The notes under the pieces: generated by a model | Told to the model about the DNA's origin: nothing | The model's input: only the letters and a program-made list of their open reading frames with translations | The model's database searches: none | Made by a program: the position numbers and the translations under genes | Assembly: GCA_946803715.1 (NCBI GenBank) | Contig: CAMPET010000070.1 | Location: 1,364 to 61,410 of the forward strand | Direction of reading: 5' to 3' | DNA from: Beroe ovata | Lineage: Eukaryota > Ctenophora > Nuda > Beroida > Beroidae | Length of the DNA: 60,047 nucleotides | Shown: one piece after another, positions 1 through 9,425 of the stretch | How positions within the stretch are numbered: the first letter of the stretch is position 1 | How the letters are laid out: every line of letters starts with the position of its first letter

Positions 1-30
1 TGTGTGTGTGTGTTTGTGTGTGTTTGTGTT
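1..30. repeat. TG-rich microsatellite at the left edge
   Basis: The first 30 bases are TG dinucleotides broken by TTTG units. It lies in an intron upstream of the first visible IFT57 exon. Nothing functional is apparent. Confidence 0.8.
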
Positions 31-65
31 GGCTATTGACTCGTGTGTTGATGCAAACTCTTTAG

Positions 66-1412
66 GATTCAGCATCTCAGGACTGGAGGACTCACCTGGA
101 TCAAATGTTGGAAAACAGACAAAACATGGCTGCTTCTCTGCAGTCCAGTAAGGTAATATTTATTGGGAGCTATCATCAGAGTGTTCAGAGAGAAAACATT
201 TCCCTGTGTTTGAATACAATATCATCGGTTATATTACGAGTTTTTTACGAACATATCCCTCTCAGGCCCAGTTAGATCAAATGCACCAAGAGATAACACG
301 TACGTTGGAGAAGATCACAAGTCGTGAGAAATATATAAACAGTCAGATGGAGGGACCGATTGCGGAGTACAGACGACTCAAAGACAGGTAATTCCTGGCA
401 GAGTGCCAGCAGATTCTCTTCTCCACTGAGCGATATTTGAGAATAATTTCGATAATTTCGAATCCATTTCTACCACTGAGTGATATGATATCTGGTTTCG
501 AATCATCGCCGCCCGCTCGCAGATTGGCAGAGGTTGAGGAAAAGTACCGGAGCGCAGGATCAACGGTCACGGAGCATTCCCGCTCTCTTGCGCAGGTGAG
601 CGATAATCTCACAGCGATAATCTGTAGAATAATCCAATCCTGTTAGCATCTGGTAGTCCAGGGCGAAATGAGGACTGCAGTCTCGGCTGCTCTCTAATTC
701 CCTCCCTCTCTTCCCTCTAATCCCCTCCCTAATTCCCTTCCTCTAAGTCCCTCTAATCCCTATCTCCCCAATCTAGATTACCGAAGAGTTGGAAGGAATC
801 AAGTCCCAGATGGATGAAAAAGGCACGACGATGACCGATAATGCCCCCCTGGTGAAGATCAAACAAGCATTGACGAAGATCAAAAACGAGCTCGTGCAGA
901 TGGAATTACGGATTGGCGTGGTAAGTTTTCCAGCAATTCTCATTAGTAACCCAATTAGTAACCCATTAAAATGAAGCACTCTAATATGATAACATGCATA
1001 TTGCATATGCGCGTCTTGATTGGATTAAACTAAAAGTCTCGCGCTGAGTTAGTAGTTACTAATGGTTAGTGGTTAGGTCATATGTATAAGGATTTAGGTT
1101 ATAAGGGGTTGCCAGTGTGACACTGTTATAGCACTGGTGTTATAGCACTGTTATTGCACTAGTGTAACACTGGTTTAGCACTGGTGTAACACTGGTTTAG
1201 CACTGGTGTAACACTGGTTTAGCACTGGTGTGACACTGGTGTAACACTGGTGTGACACTGGTGTAACACTGGTGTAAGTAACCGTGAATCCAATCTCTCC
1301 CCTCTTGCAGCTTCAGCATGTGGTAATCACTGCTAAGATTAACGACAAGACAGCAATGCAGAGGGATATGCATTCAGACGAACACTTTGCTGATCTCAAA
1401 ACATCGTTCTAA
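66..1412 (+). CDS. IFT57: Intraflagellar transport protein 57 homologue, C-terminal part
   Basis: IFT57 is a coiled-coil subunit of the IFT-B complex that carries cargo into cilia. Five exons with GT-AG borders join in frame: 66-152, 266-387, 523-595, 777-920 and 1311-1412 (stop TAA). The N-terminal exons lie outside the window. Residues typical of the family C-terminus are visible: DWRTHLDQM, EITRTLEKITSREKYIN, and MTDNAPLVKIKQALTKIK followed by a conserved LRIGV, then a short tail with an RDMH motif matching the RNMH of vertebrate IFT57. The visible part is almost wholly alpha-helical coiled coil. Intron 4 carries a minisatellite. Family assignment is by recognised conserved motifs; exon borders are read directly and the phases agree throughout. 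Confidence 0.93.
1100..1278. repeat. Minisatellite in the last IFT57 intron
   Basis: An imperfect tandem array of units close to CACTGGTGTAACACTGGTTTAG. It lies 30-40 bases upstream of the last IFT57 exon acceptor. No coding potential is apparent. Confidence 0.85.
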
Positions 1413-1514
1413 AATGAAGCTCTTTCCATAATTGGTATCTCCATAATATTAAGTTACACTTGCTGTTATTGGTATCACACTATCACCATACTAAGTTTTG
1501 ATTTGGGCTTGTTT

Positions 1515-1596
1515 GTGCACACGTTGCGCACCGGCGCACCCCTATTCCACCCAGTGAACTGAAAAATCGTAGGTTGGGTCACGCAACGTGGGAACA
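1515..1596. mobile_element. Small non-autonomous inverted-repeat element, family B copy 1
   Basis: An 82-bp element with ends GTGCACACGTTGCG and CGCAACGTGGGAACA, which are imperfect inverted repeats. It is flanked by a perfect direct repeat GGCTTGTTT (1506-1514 and 1597-1605), consistent with a 9-bp target-site duplication. The interior carries CAGTGAACTGAAAA, shared with the copy near 12.15 kb. No coding capacity. The size and TSD resemble MITEs mobilised by Mutator-like or hAT-like transposases; which one is an inference. Confidence 0.7.
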
Positions 1597-1642
1597 GGCT
1601 TGTTTAGAATCAGAATGTTAGACGCAGTGCTGAGATTTCAAC

Positions 1643-1719
1643 TGACCTCTGATTCGCGCGCGCGCCTTCATTTTCATGTTTCGGCCTTCGATAAAGGCGC
1701 GCGCGAGAAACAGAGGTCA
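1643..1719. mobile_element. GC-rich foldback element with CGCG-rich arms
   Basis: The termini TGACCTCTG and CAGAGGTCA are exact inverted repeats. Inside them lie arms of alternating CG (CGCGCGCGCC and GGCGCGCGCG) and a small TTCGGCCTTCGA centre. Similar CG-rich arms bordered by GAAACAG-like motifs occur at about 1908-1950 and 51.5-52.0 kb. It looks like a third family of short foldback repeats; no target duplication was identified with confidence. Confidence 0.5.
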
Positions 1720-2008
1720 GATAAAAATAAAATCAGACAGGCATGGCAAGCACTTTCAGTTATTTGTGCATGGCATGTGCAATGTGCATGCACATTGCAA
1801 TTGTATAATGTATATGTATTTGTAAATAGTTGTTCATGTTAATTGAACCAAATCCAATTAAGCTAAATCATAAATCTTTAATCTTGGCTGTCGTTATCTG
1901 TCATGTCCTCTGTTTCTTGCACGCGGCGCGCGCGCGCGAGAAACAGGTCAGGTAACAATGATCATTGTGATTGTACCCTCGCTGGCGGGATTTCATCTCT
2001 GTGATCAG

Positions 2009-2086
2009 TTGTAGGATTTTACCCTACCGTCGGTGCGCGCGATTTTCAATCCGCCCCGACGGCAAGGGTAGGGTGAAATCCTACAA
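2009..2086. mobile_element. Small inverted-repeat element, family A copy 1
   Basis: A 78-bp element beginning TTGTAGGATTTTACCCTACC and ending with its near-complement GGGTAGGGTGAAATCCTACAA. It is flanked by a perfect 9-bp direct repeat TGTGATCAG (2000-2008 and 2087-2095). The centre contains GTCGG...CCGACGG, itself inverted. A longer copy lies at 20.57 kb and a diverged one near 18.1 kb. No open frame. The 9-bp TSD with long terminal repeats suggests a Mutator-type MITE. Confidence 0.75.
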
Positions 2087-2110
2087 TGTGATCAGAGAAT
2101 TACAATTGCG

Positions 2111-2169
2111 TGTGCACACGTTGCATTGCGCGGCGCGGCAGGTTTGGTCATGCAACGTGGGAGCACATG
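2111..2169. mobile_element. Small inverted-repeat element, family B copy 2
   Basis: A 59-bp relative of the 1515 element, starting TGTGCACACGTTGC and ending GCAACGTGGGAGCACATG. It is flanked by the perfect 9-bp repeat ACAATTGCG (2102-2110 and 2170-2178). Three elements of at least two families lie within 700 bp here. Confidence 0.7.
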
Positions 2170-2368
2170 ACAATTGCGCCGCGCACTCTAATCATGATTT
2201 TGGATTTTCGGCTTCCATGCCTACCCACTTCCGGCACTTACGATGTTTTACGCTCGAGCTGCACGGTGCGTCGCGCCGTCGCATGCACGACATCAAAATA
2301 ATCGCAGTGCCGTGTTACCGAGGATTGAGTTTGCTGAATACAATTATCCTTTTCTTTGCAAATTGCTA

Positions 2369-2389
2369 TTTATTAATTATTTATTTATT
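2369..2389 (-). promoter_or_regulatory. Overlapping AATAAA polyadenylation signals
   Basis: On the minus strand AATAAA occurs three times within 21 bases, starting about 54 nt past the stop codon of the papain-like gene. The position suits its 3' end. No cleavage site can be assigned from sequence alone. Confidence 0.55.
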
Positions 2390-2442
2390 AGAAGAAACTG
2401 AAAACTTGAGAAGAAAATGTTGTGATGCATGCAAGAACAGTC

Positions 2443-3603
2443 CTAATAGTGATCACCCTCAGTAGGATCCTGCTCTTCTCTGACCTTGACAATTGGAACA
2501 AATGGTTTTTTCAGTAGGTTACAGTTGTGTCCCTTGATATGCCGGGTCCACCACATATATCCATTATCACCCCACTTTGTGCCCCAATTGTTCTTTAGTA
2601 TCCAGTATTCCCTGACATAACCAACAATTGCCATAGCATGCTGATAACTGTTGTCACAGTTTGTTGTTGCCCAATTATATGCACCCCCTCTGTAGGTGTC
2701 AAGATGTGCATTTCCTGCATCCATTGACACCACTACAGGTGCAATACTGCTCACTGCATGCTGGATGTAATAATCATCATAGTCACCTGGCTGTAATCTT
2801 CGTTCCTCTGCCAGATAGAATCCTTCAAATGCGTTGGCAGAGTTGGTAATTTCTTCATTACATACCCCCTTTGTTCCTGTCTCTGGAATGTCCACAGCAT
2901 ATCCAATCCTGTGATGACCAGTGATATACTCCCATGCATCTCTCAAATTCCCATCTTCCTTGTTTAGACCCTCATGTGCCCCATGGTAGGTACAGTCAAT
3001 CAATTCCTGTACCGATAATTCATGTAGCTCCCCAGTATGTCTGAATATAGCAGTTTCAATTGGTGTGAGAGCAGCATGAGCCCATCCAGAGGCCATATTG
3101 CCAATTTTCTCTTTAACTGGTGTTACAGCATGTTGGTTGCGCCAGTCCCACGTTGGTGGCAGAGTTGGGCGTGTGGATGGTGTGAGTCCTTGAAGAACTA
3201 GATCTCCATCATCCAAAGTGTATCCTTCACAGTCTTCGTGTCCGTAGTGTTTTGTGTCATTGTGTCCATGAAACAGTTCCTTCTCACATTCAGTCAGATG
3301 AGCAAGATGTGTGATGCCAACATCCCAGCTGACTGATTTATCCTTCTTAAATTTCTGCAACTTGAGCAACTGCTGTCGGAATAGTTCAACTCTCATATCT
3401 TCCTGTTCATCCGGATGATCAACACAATGCTCAATCCTGTACTCTTCATATAGCTCCCGTAATTGTGTAGCAGAATTCAGGGCATCATCTATCTTTGCAT
3501 CCATTCCACATCCAGCATTCTTACCCTTGCTGTTCTTCTTGTCTTTCTTGATACATCGACATGCATATGCCAACACAGCCACGAGGAACAGTTGTTTCAG
3601 CAT
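2443..3603 (-). CDS. Secreted papain-family (C1A) protein lacking the catalytic cysteine
   Basis: A single-exon 386-residue frame with the architecture of a cathepsin L-type zymogen. A hydrophobic signal peptide covers residues 1-17. An I29 inhibitor-like prodomain lies at about 45-115 (ELYEEYRIEH, then MRVELFRQQLLKLQ). The mature fold starts near LPPTWDWRN (148-156). His322 (in QHAMAIVGY) and Asn338 (in LKNNWGTKWG) occupy the catalytic His and Asn positions. The normal QGxCGSCWAF segment reads KIGNMASGWAH, so the nucleophile Cys before Trp174 is Gly173, and the oxyanion Gln and the neighbouring disulfide Cys are also gone. Proteolysis by the usual mechanism is therefore not expected. In known relatives such replacements occur in silicateins and TINAG (Ser) and other C1A pseudoenzymes, which act structurally. 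The ATG is the first in frame and precedes the signal peptide. Lack of introns is unlike its neighbours. Confidence 0.9.
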   Translation of the reverse strand: MLKQLFLVAVLAYACRCIKKDKKNSKGKNAGCGMDAKIDDALNSATQLRELYEEYRIEHCVDHPDEQEDMRVELFRQQLLKLQKFKKDKSVSWDVGITHLAHLTECEKELFHGHNDTKHYGHEDCEGYTLDDGDLVLQGLTPSTRPTLPPTWDWRNQHAVTPVKEKIGNMASGWAHAALTPIETAIFRHTGELHELSVQELIDCTYHGAHEGLNKEDGNLRDAWEYITGHHRIGYAVDIPETGTKGVCNEEITNSANAFEGFYLAEERRLQPGDYDDYYIQHAVSSIAPVVVSMDAGNAHLDTYRGGAYNWATTNCDNSYQHAMAIVGYVREYWILKNNWGTKWGDNGYMWWTRHIKGHNCNLLKKPFVPIVKVREEQDPTEGDHY

Positions 3604-3647
3604 GATGTTGGAGTAGTAGGAGAAATAGGATGTGCCATTGTTAGGGT

Positions 3648-3655
3648 TTTTTATA
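3648..3655 (-). promoter_or_regulatory. TATA-like box upstream of the papain-like gene
   Basis: Minus-strand ATATAAAA lies about 45 bases before the ATG of the papain-like gene. This predicts a start of transcription 15-25 bases before the ATG. It is the clearest core-promoter motif in the window, but start sites are not proven. Confidence 0.4.
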
Positions 3656-4164
3656 TGGTGGTATAAATTTAATCATTGGAATGTTACAAGTTTTGAAGAT
3701 TGCCTTTGTTTTTCATCCTCTCTGCAGCAATTTGATTTGCAGTCGAGAGGCATTGTTTACTTCTATTATTCCCAACTCTAATCTTGTCAATTTCTCGTGA
3801 GTTGACAATTCTAATTGGATTGCCATGGTAAAACTTAATTCAAGGATGAAACATACTTTATTCGTTTCTTTGAGGGACAATAAGGTCTCATTCTATCAGA
3901 GGAATAATGAATTAACTTTCACACGTTCACTATCTCTAATATTTTTCTTTTCTTACCGAATGTCAGGGGATGGGAAGGTTGTGAACCATTCTCTGGAAAT
4001 TTCCACAACCTCACCCGTTCAAAAATCAAAAACAATTTGATAATCGTGATAATGAATTAGCTTGACCCTTTCCAGTATTCAGATGTATATGACCATTTGG
4101 CAGAGTCTGTCCTACATAATCATGGTCTTCTCCTGAGCTATCCGTTTTTATCACAAGTTTTAAC

Positions 4165-5134
4165 ATGTTGCATCCACTTCAAAGAAGGAAGAGCTATATC
4201 AATGAGCTCTCTGTTGCAAAAGACCAGAAGTCCTTCAAGCAACAGCTTTCAGACATTGGTGATTCCAGGTAGATAGAATTATTGATCATTAAGGAATTCT
4301 TGTATTGGGTAAACTTAATTAAACTGATTTTATTAATGAATGACTTCAGGTAAACACTCATAATTTTTGGTACTTCAGGCAAGCATTTTCAGAGACCAAT
4401 TTGGTATCTACATCCCTAAACAAAGAGCTCACCAGTTCATTCTTGGAGAGTGGCAGAAATGGAAGACAGATTCTTTCGCCTTTGATGCCACCATACCTCA
4501 AGAATAACCTTGGAATCAGGCATGTACAATGTACATCAATTGTGTCATTTTCAATCATTTTACCTAGATGATTTACACTCTTCGGTATCTCACCTTTCCT
4601 TTCCATGATACCCTCAAATAGTACATATTTAAGTCATAATACAAATTGGAGCTCCAAACCAAAAGATCTCTCATTAACTCCTGAAGGAACACCTGTCAAC
4701 ATGTATAGCAGATGTAGGCCACATTTCAAACTGTGCTCTATTATACTTTACACATATTATCCATGTGTTGGGGCTTGGCAGGACACCTTGGTACTTTTGT
4801 GCAAGTAATAGACTAAAAATGGCAGAGCAAGAAACATGCACATATTATATTGTTACAAAATTGTAGCCAACTGTAGCTGATAGAACAAGAGTTTATCGCC
4901 TGAATTTAAACCCTGGCTTGTGTTTAAAACAAAGAATATTCCAGAATGAATTTCGATTTTTGGTCTCTTCATTTACGGATGGATCTGGCACAATTCCAAA
5001 TTAAGCCCATTTCCGAAGGTTTGATTAGCCAAAGTGCCCCTGTTCAATTAGGAAAGCCACAGGTGGTAATAACTCTCCGCGCTGTTAATCAACACCTTGA
5101 GAGTCAGAGGGAGTCGGACCTTTGTTTGAAATGA
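4165..5134 (+). CDS. Doubtful multi-exon coding region, not recognised
   Basis: Four open segments can be joined in one frame. They are 4165-4268 (ATG, ending GATTCCAG before GTAGAT), 4379-4519 (after ACTTCAG), 4622-about 4705 (after CAAATAG), and 4941-5134 (after TTCCAG, stop TGA). The join 4519/4622 would need a GC donor (CAG|GCATGT). The product would be a short Ser/Leu/Lys-rich helical protein with no domain I recognise. Splice signals are moderate and a true upstream exon is not identified, so this could be chance or a decayed gene. The rest of 3.7-5.5 kb shows only short frames. Confidence 0.2.
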
Positions 5135-8100
5135 TCTAGACTCCGATATGTCCTTCTGATTAGGTAATAGGTGCCACATGGCTCTAGCATCACTGTACCT
5201 CAGCCTTATATCGCGACCAAATCCGAATGACTGTCGGAAAAGAAATTAAATCCCGCCCACGACTTCCTGATTTATAGTTTGTCACAAGTGCAATATTTCG
5301 ATTACAATTTGGAAGTTTGCCAACTCACCAGTTACCCTCCGCCAGTAAAACTGGGACTGCAGCTGGCAGGGAATTGCCATGGTAACCAGTGGTATTTGAG
5401 CATGCACTCCTGGTAGCACCCCTGGTTAATGTCACGTCACGGCATCAAATTACTGTTAAACTTTGATATGACCAACATTTCTTAATCTTATAGGTATGTG
5501 TAGGTATGTCTCCTTCATGTCGGTTCCATTATTAGGCCCGTTTTCTGTTCGGTGTTTTAGGTGTTTTAGGTGTTTTAGGTGTTTTAGGTGTTTTAGGTGT
5601 TTTAGGTCTTAATTTTTGTATATCAACCTTAATTGAATCTTGATTTACGGTAATTATCATTGATGAATTAATCCACGTGTTATTTCGCAATATAAGTGAT
5701 ATACAACACAATATCGTGTACCCAGAGCCACCTGCAGTACAGAGGGCGATGGTCATGAGCCGTATCCAGGCCACTTCTACTCAGATTATAGCCGTTTTCT
5801 GAATCGTTTAACTTGTGTAGTGATGGGTGTAAAGGATCGAAATGGAGGTTAAACTAACTGTGATATTTGTAATTGTACTTGATTGATGATTTAGGGATTT
5901 CAATCAATTTTTTTGATCAATTTTTCCTGCTCCCTATTATGACATTTGTCGATGTTCAGTTGGGGATATGAAATCACGAAGGTACATAGATGATGTAATC
6001 GCATGACGTTGAACTACGTATAAATTACGCTCCGACTCTTTGTGGAAGCGGCTACTTTTCGTCACCTCCTTTCGTCATACGCCACCTCTTCGCTACGTTT
6101 CCCGTATCTTCTCTTCACCACGAATCTGGAAAGAAGTGTTGTCATCGCCGACCTATCTTGAGATTGTGTGAATGGTCATTGAAACAAAAATCCTGCTTCT
6201 CAATAGTATATAGGATCTCAAGAAGCATCATATATAAGAAGTGACAATGGCCCTTCAGAACTTAGTATCGTAGTTAACAAGTATGTCCATGTCACGATTC
6301 AGTGAAGTTTGGACGCCGTGTTCGCTCTAGCTATTGTGATTTATTGTTTTGAATCCTTGCGTGTTCGTTTTTGTGAGCTCGTTTGACAAGTGGCGTTAGC
6401 GCTGTTCGTTTAAATGGACGATCCGATGATTTGTGAGCATCGTAATTTCCGTAATAGCTTGTCCTCGCATGTCCAGTCCTCGCTTGTCGCAGAGAAGAAT
6501 AGCCAACATAGCTACATAATATTGTGCAGAATGGTTATAGTTTAGTGATAATTTGAAACTTATAGTGATTAGTCCCCGATACTATAGCTAATTAATGTCA
6601 TTAATAAATTCATTAACTATAGTAATTACTAGTGTTGTTGTTGTTGTTGCATAGTGGCATGGTTACATGTCATAAAATCTGTGTCACGCAGACAAGGTTC
6701 ATTGGAGTGCCTGTCAATGGAGTGCCTGTCGTTGCCTGTCATAGAATTCTAGGATATTGCTACCTCTGATCATATTGAGTTTAGAAGTTAACCGATTTCG
6801 AATTCTCATGAGCCGTTTCCCATATCGAGAAATTTCTGAAATTGAAACCCGAGCTTGAAATGATAACGAGTAACGACAGCCGCTGTGATTTCATCAATAT
6901 AACTTTCCGCATGTTTTGTTCGCGCTATGCTCCTCGATTATGGCATTTTATCGATGGAATGAATAATTTTGTCGCTTTATCATCGAGCAATTTCCCCCAT
7001 TTCCCAAACAAACAAACAAATACCACATTTTATGACAATGTCATCCAACGGTCACGAAAAATCATGACGTTATGACCACTTCCGCTGTCATTATACTATC
7101 ACTCAAGGTATGAATATCAGTAACTATATGTTGTTGTTTCGTCATTACACAATGATATCCGGTCATCGTGTTTTGTAGTGGACCACCTCTGCTATCAGTA
7201 GGTATACTGTGGAAGTGTGAATTCATTCGTATAAATAGAACTTGCTTAGTACCGATAGTTTAGTTCCTTGTTGAACGAAAAACTTCAGCCTTCATCCTAT
7301 AAGTTGCCGATACTTTCATGATCGTGATTGGTAGATGCCCCCTCTCGGTTCAAGGGATAGAATGATCATGGATTTTTCTAACTGTCTCTAATGAATTACA
7401 GACTATATAACCGTCATATGACGGTTCAACTGTCACTTCACCTATATATTATGCAGTAGACTGTCATGCAATAACAATTAGATGTGAAATATCGTACACA
7501 CACATATGTAAGCTAAGAGATATGCCCCAACTCATTCCACAGTACTTTCCGTTGACCAATCACAGCCCTGCATTAGTATCACGTGATTTATTTCCACCAA
7601 TAAGCAATGAGAAATCAGGTCACGTGATACGAGTGTGGGGTGTCCAAACTACTGCGGAAGCTGTTTCGTTGAATGCATGCGGGCCAGTTTGTGTGAAAAT
7701 GTAAAAGTTCATTATTGTCATGACCATAATACGAGGTTGTAGGTATCTTCAACATTCGTTTTGCCAATTTTCGTCATTCAAGTTCCGAAATGAACTTGAC
7801 TCATTTGAAATCTGTGCCAATTTCTACGCTAATTTAGCACTGACCTCGGTTACTCGATCTCTATTGACGATTTAGCTACTTCTATAGCACATCTGAACTG
7901 GGACTTCATGACTACGAGCGTACAAATTCCGGGAAGAAGCAATTACCTTCCCGTTGGGGAGGCTGAAGAATGGGAAAAGAAAGATGTTTTGTAAGTATAT
8001 TTAATTTTAAATTATATTTTCATTTGAATTAGAATAGAAGAGTCGTTAATTCGATCTGAAATTAGTTCATAATAATTGCCTTTCTAAGCTTCTGAACGTG

Positions 8101-9262
8101 CTCGACTATTTCAAGTATCTATTAATAATCTCCAACATTCCTATTGTTTTAGAAACATTTAAATTATCCCAAAATTTAATTTCATCTGAGAATGAAATAC
8201 TATATCACAAGTTGGGCGTTTAAACTTGGGCCAGTGATCTTTTGGTGTGAGATAGAGGTATGAAATATTTCTGGAGAATTGAATTAAAACCGATTCCAGT
8301 TAAATCTAGTTCTCACGACCCATATTAAGGAGAATTAGAATAAACAAGGTTAACTCAACCAAGTTTAAATAAGAGTTATTTATCGATTGACGTAGTCCAA
8401 CTCCACTCAGTTCGATTCTCTCAATAGATTGTGAAGTTTCTTCGAGTAAAATTTTGACAAACGGTGACAACTTGACTCTCAAGTTCTTTGAAGATGTTCG
8501 ATGTTCCTCTTTCATAATTATCATACAGCACGTGCAATTCATATTATGTTCCGTCGATAATTTGGTAACTACATCAACTCTCTGACGTCGATCTTCATTC
8601 TTCTGCGAGTGAAATATGTGTGACGTGTGCAATGATCTGTAGTGCAAGGTGCACCAGCGAAAATGCACCTTCAGATCTATAGATTTAATGAATTTTCGTG
8701 AGGTCACACACAAAATATTTGCAGGTTGAAACATTTCATTATGTTTTTTGTTGTACTTTGTTCATTTGTATCTTTTTATCCGGCGTCAGTTTTGTGGCCC
8801 TGAAAATTCAGACATTTTTAGGTTTTTGTGGTTGAATAATTTAGCTGATTTTTGCAGCAAAATTTCGTTTTGGTCTGTTTCACAACGCTGTAATTTATTT
8901 TGAGGATTTAATTTAGGTATTTTAGGCAATTTTATGGTTCGATAAGTTTATATAAATTGACTGAACTCCAGACAATCTGACAATATGTGGGAAATTAAAA
9001 TCACACGGTGGGTACTGATCTTATACTCAAATTGGATTACCCCTGAAGTTTGCATATTATCATGATGTTTTTGAAGCTATTTTTCCCTCCCCAATCACCA
9101 TTCTTGTTTACTACAATTCAATCTAGCAGGGTGACTCTTACCAATCAGTAGTCTGCACCATACCCGGTATAGAATACCCAGCCCTGTCCCGCGTATATAC
9201 TATATGCGAACCTGTACGCTACTCCCCGGCGCCACTCCCCGGGGAGTCTCCCTGCACTACTC
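5135..9262. other. Gene-poor stretch
   Basis: About 4.1 kb of AT-rich sequence with no open frame longer than about 140 codons and none that I recognise. A minus-strand frame at 8306-8734 (142 codons) has no recognisable domain. The only structured repeat is a 9-bp tandem array at 5552-5605. Promoter or distal regulatory DNA of the NSUN7-like gene may be present but no specific site can be named. Confidence 0.6.
5552..5605. repeat. Tandem repeat of GTGTTTTAG
   Basis: Six head-to-tail copies of the 9-mer GTGTTTTAG. No known regulatory meaning. It resembles neither the TTAGGG telomere repeat nor a coding repeat. Confidence 0.85.
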
Positions 9263-9425
9263 ATGGCAATGATAACTACTCAGTGCTCACCCCCCAACCC
9301 AAGCTAGTGCCATGGCAATGATAACTACTCAGTGCTCACCCCCCACCCCAAGCTAGTGCCATGGCAATGATAACTACTCAGTGCTCACCCCCATCCCAAG
9401 CTAGTGCCATGGCAATGATAACTCT
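9263..9425. repeat. 49-bp direct repeat overlapping the likely NSUN7-like start
   Basis: Units beginning ATGGCAATGATAACTACTCA recur at 9263, 9312, 9361 and 9409 with spacings of 49, 49 and 48 bp; the last is partial. Each unit carries ATG GCA ATG, so several potential start codons are multiplied. Only those at 9361 and 9409 are in frame with the downstream exon. Confidence 0.9.

Noticed and set aside
5552-5605. Telomere-like repeat
   Set aside because: The unit GTGTTTTAG is not a known telomere repeat and only six copies are present.
9263-9425. CRISPR-like direct repeats
   Set aside because: The units are contiguous with no unique spacers, and the DNA is eukaryotic.
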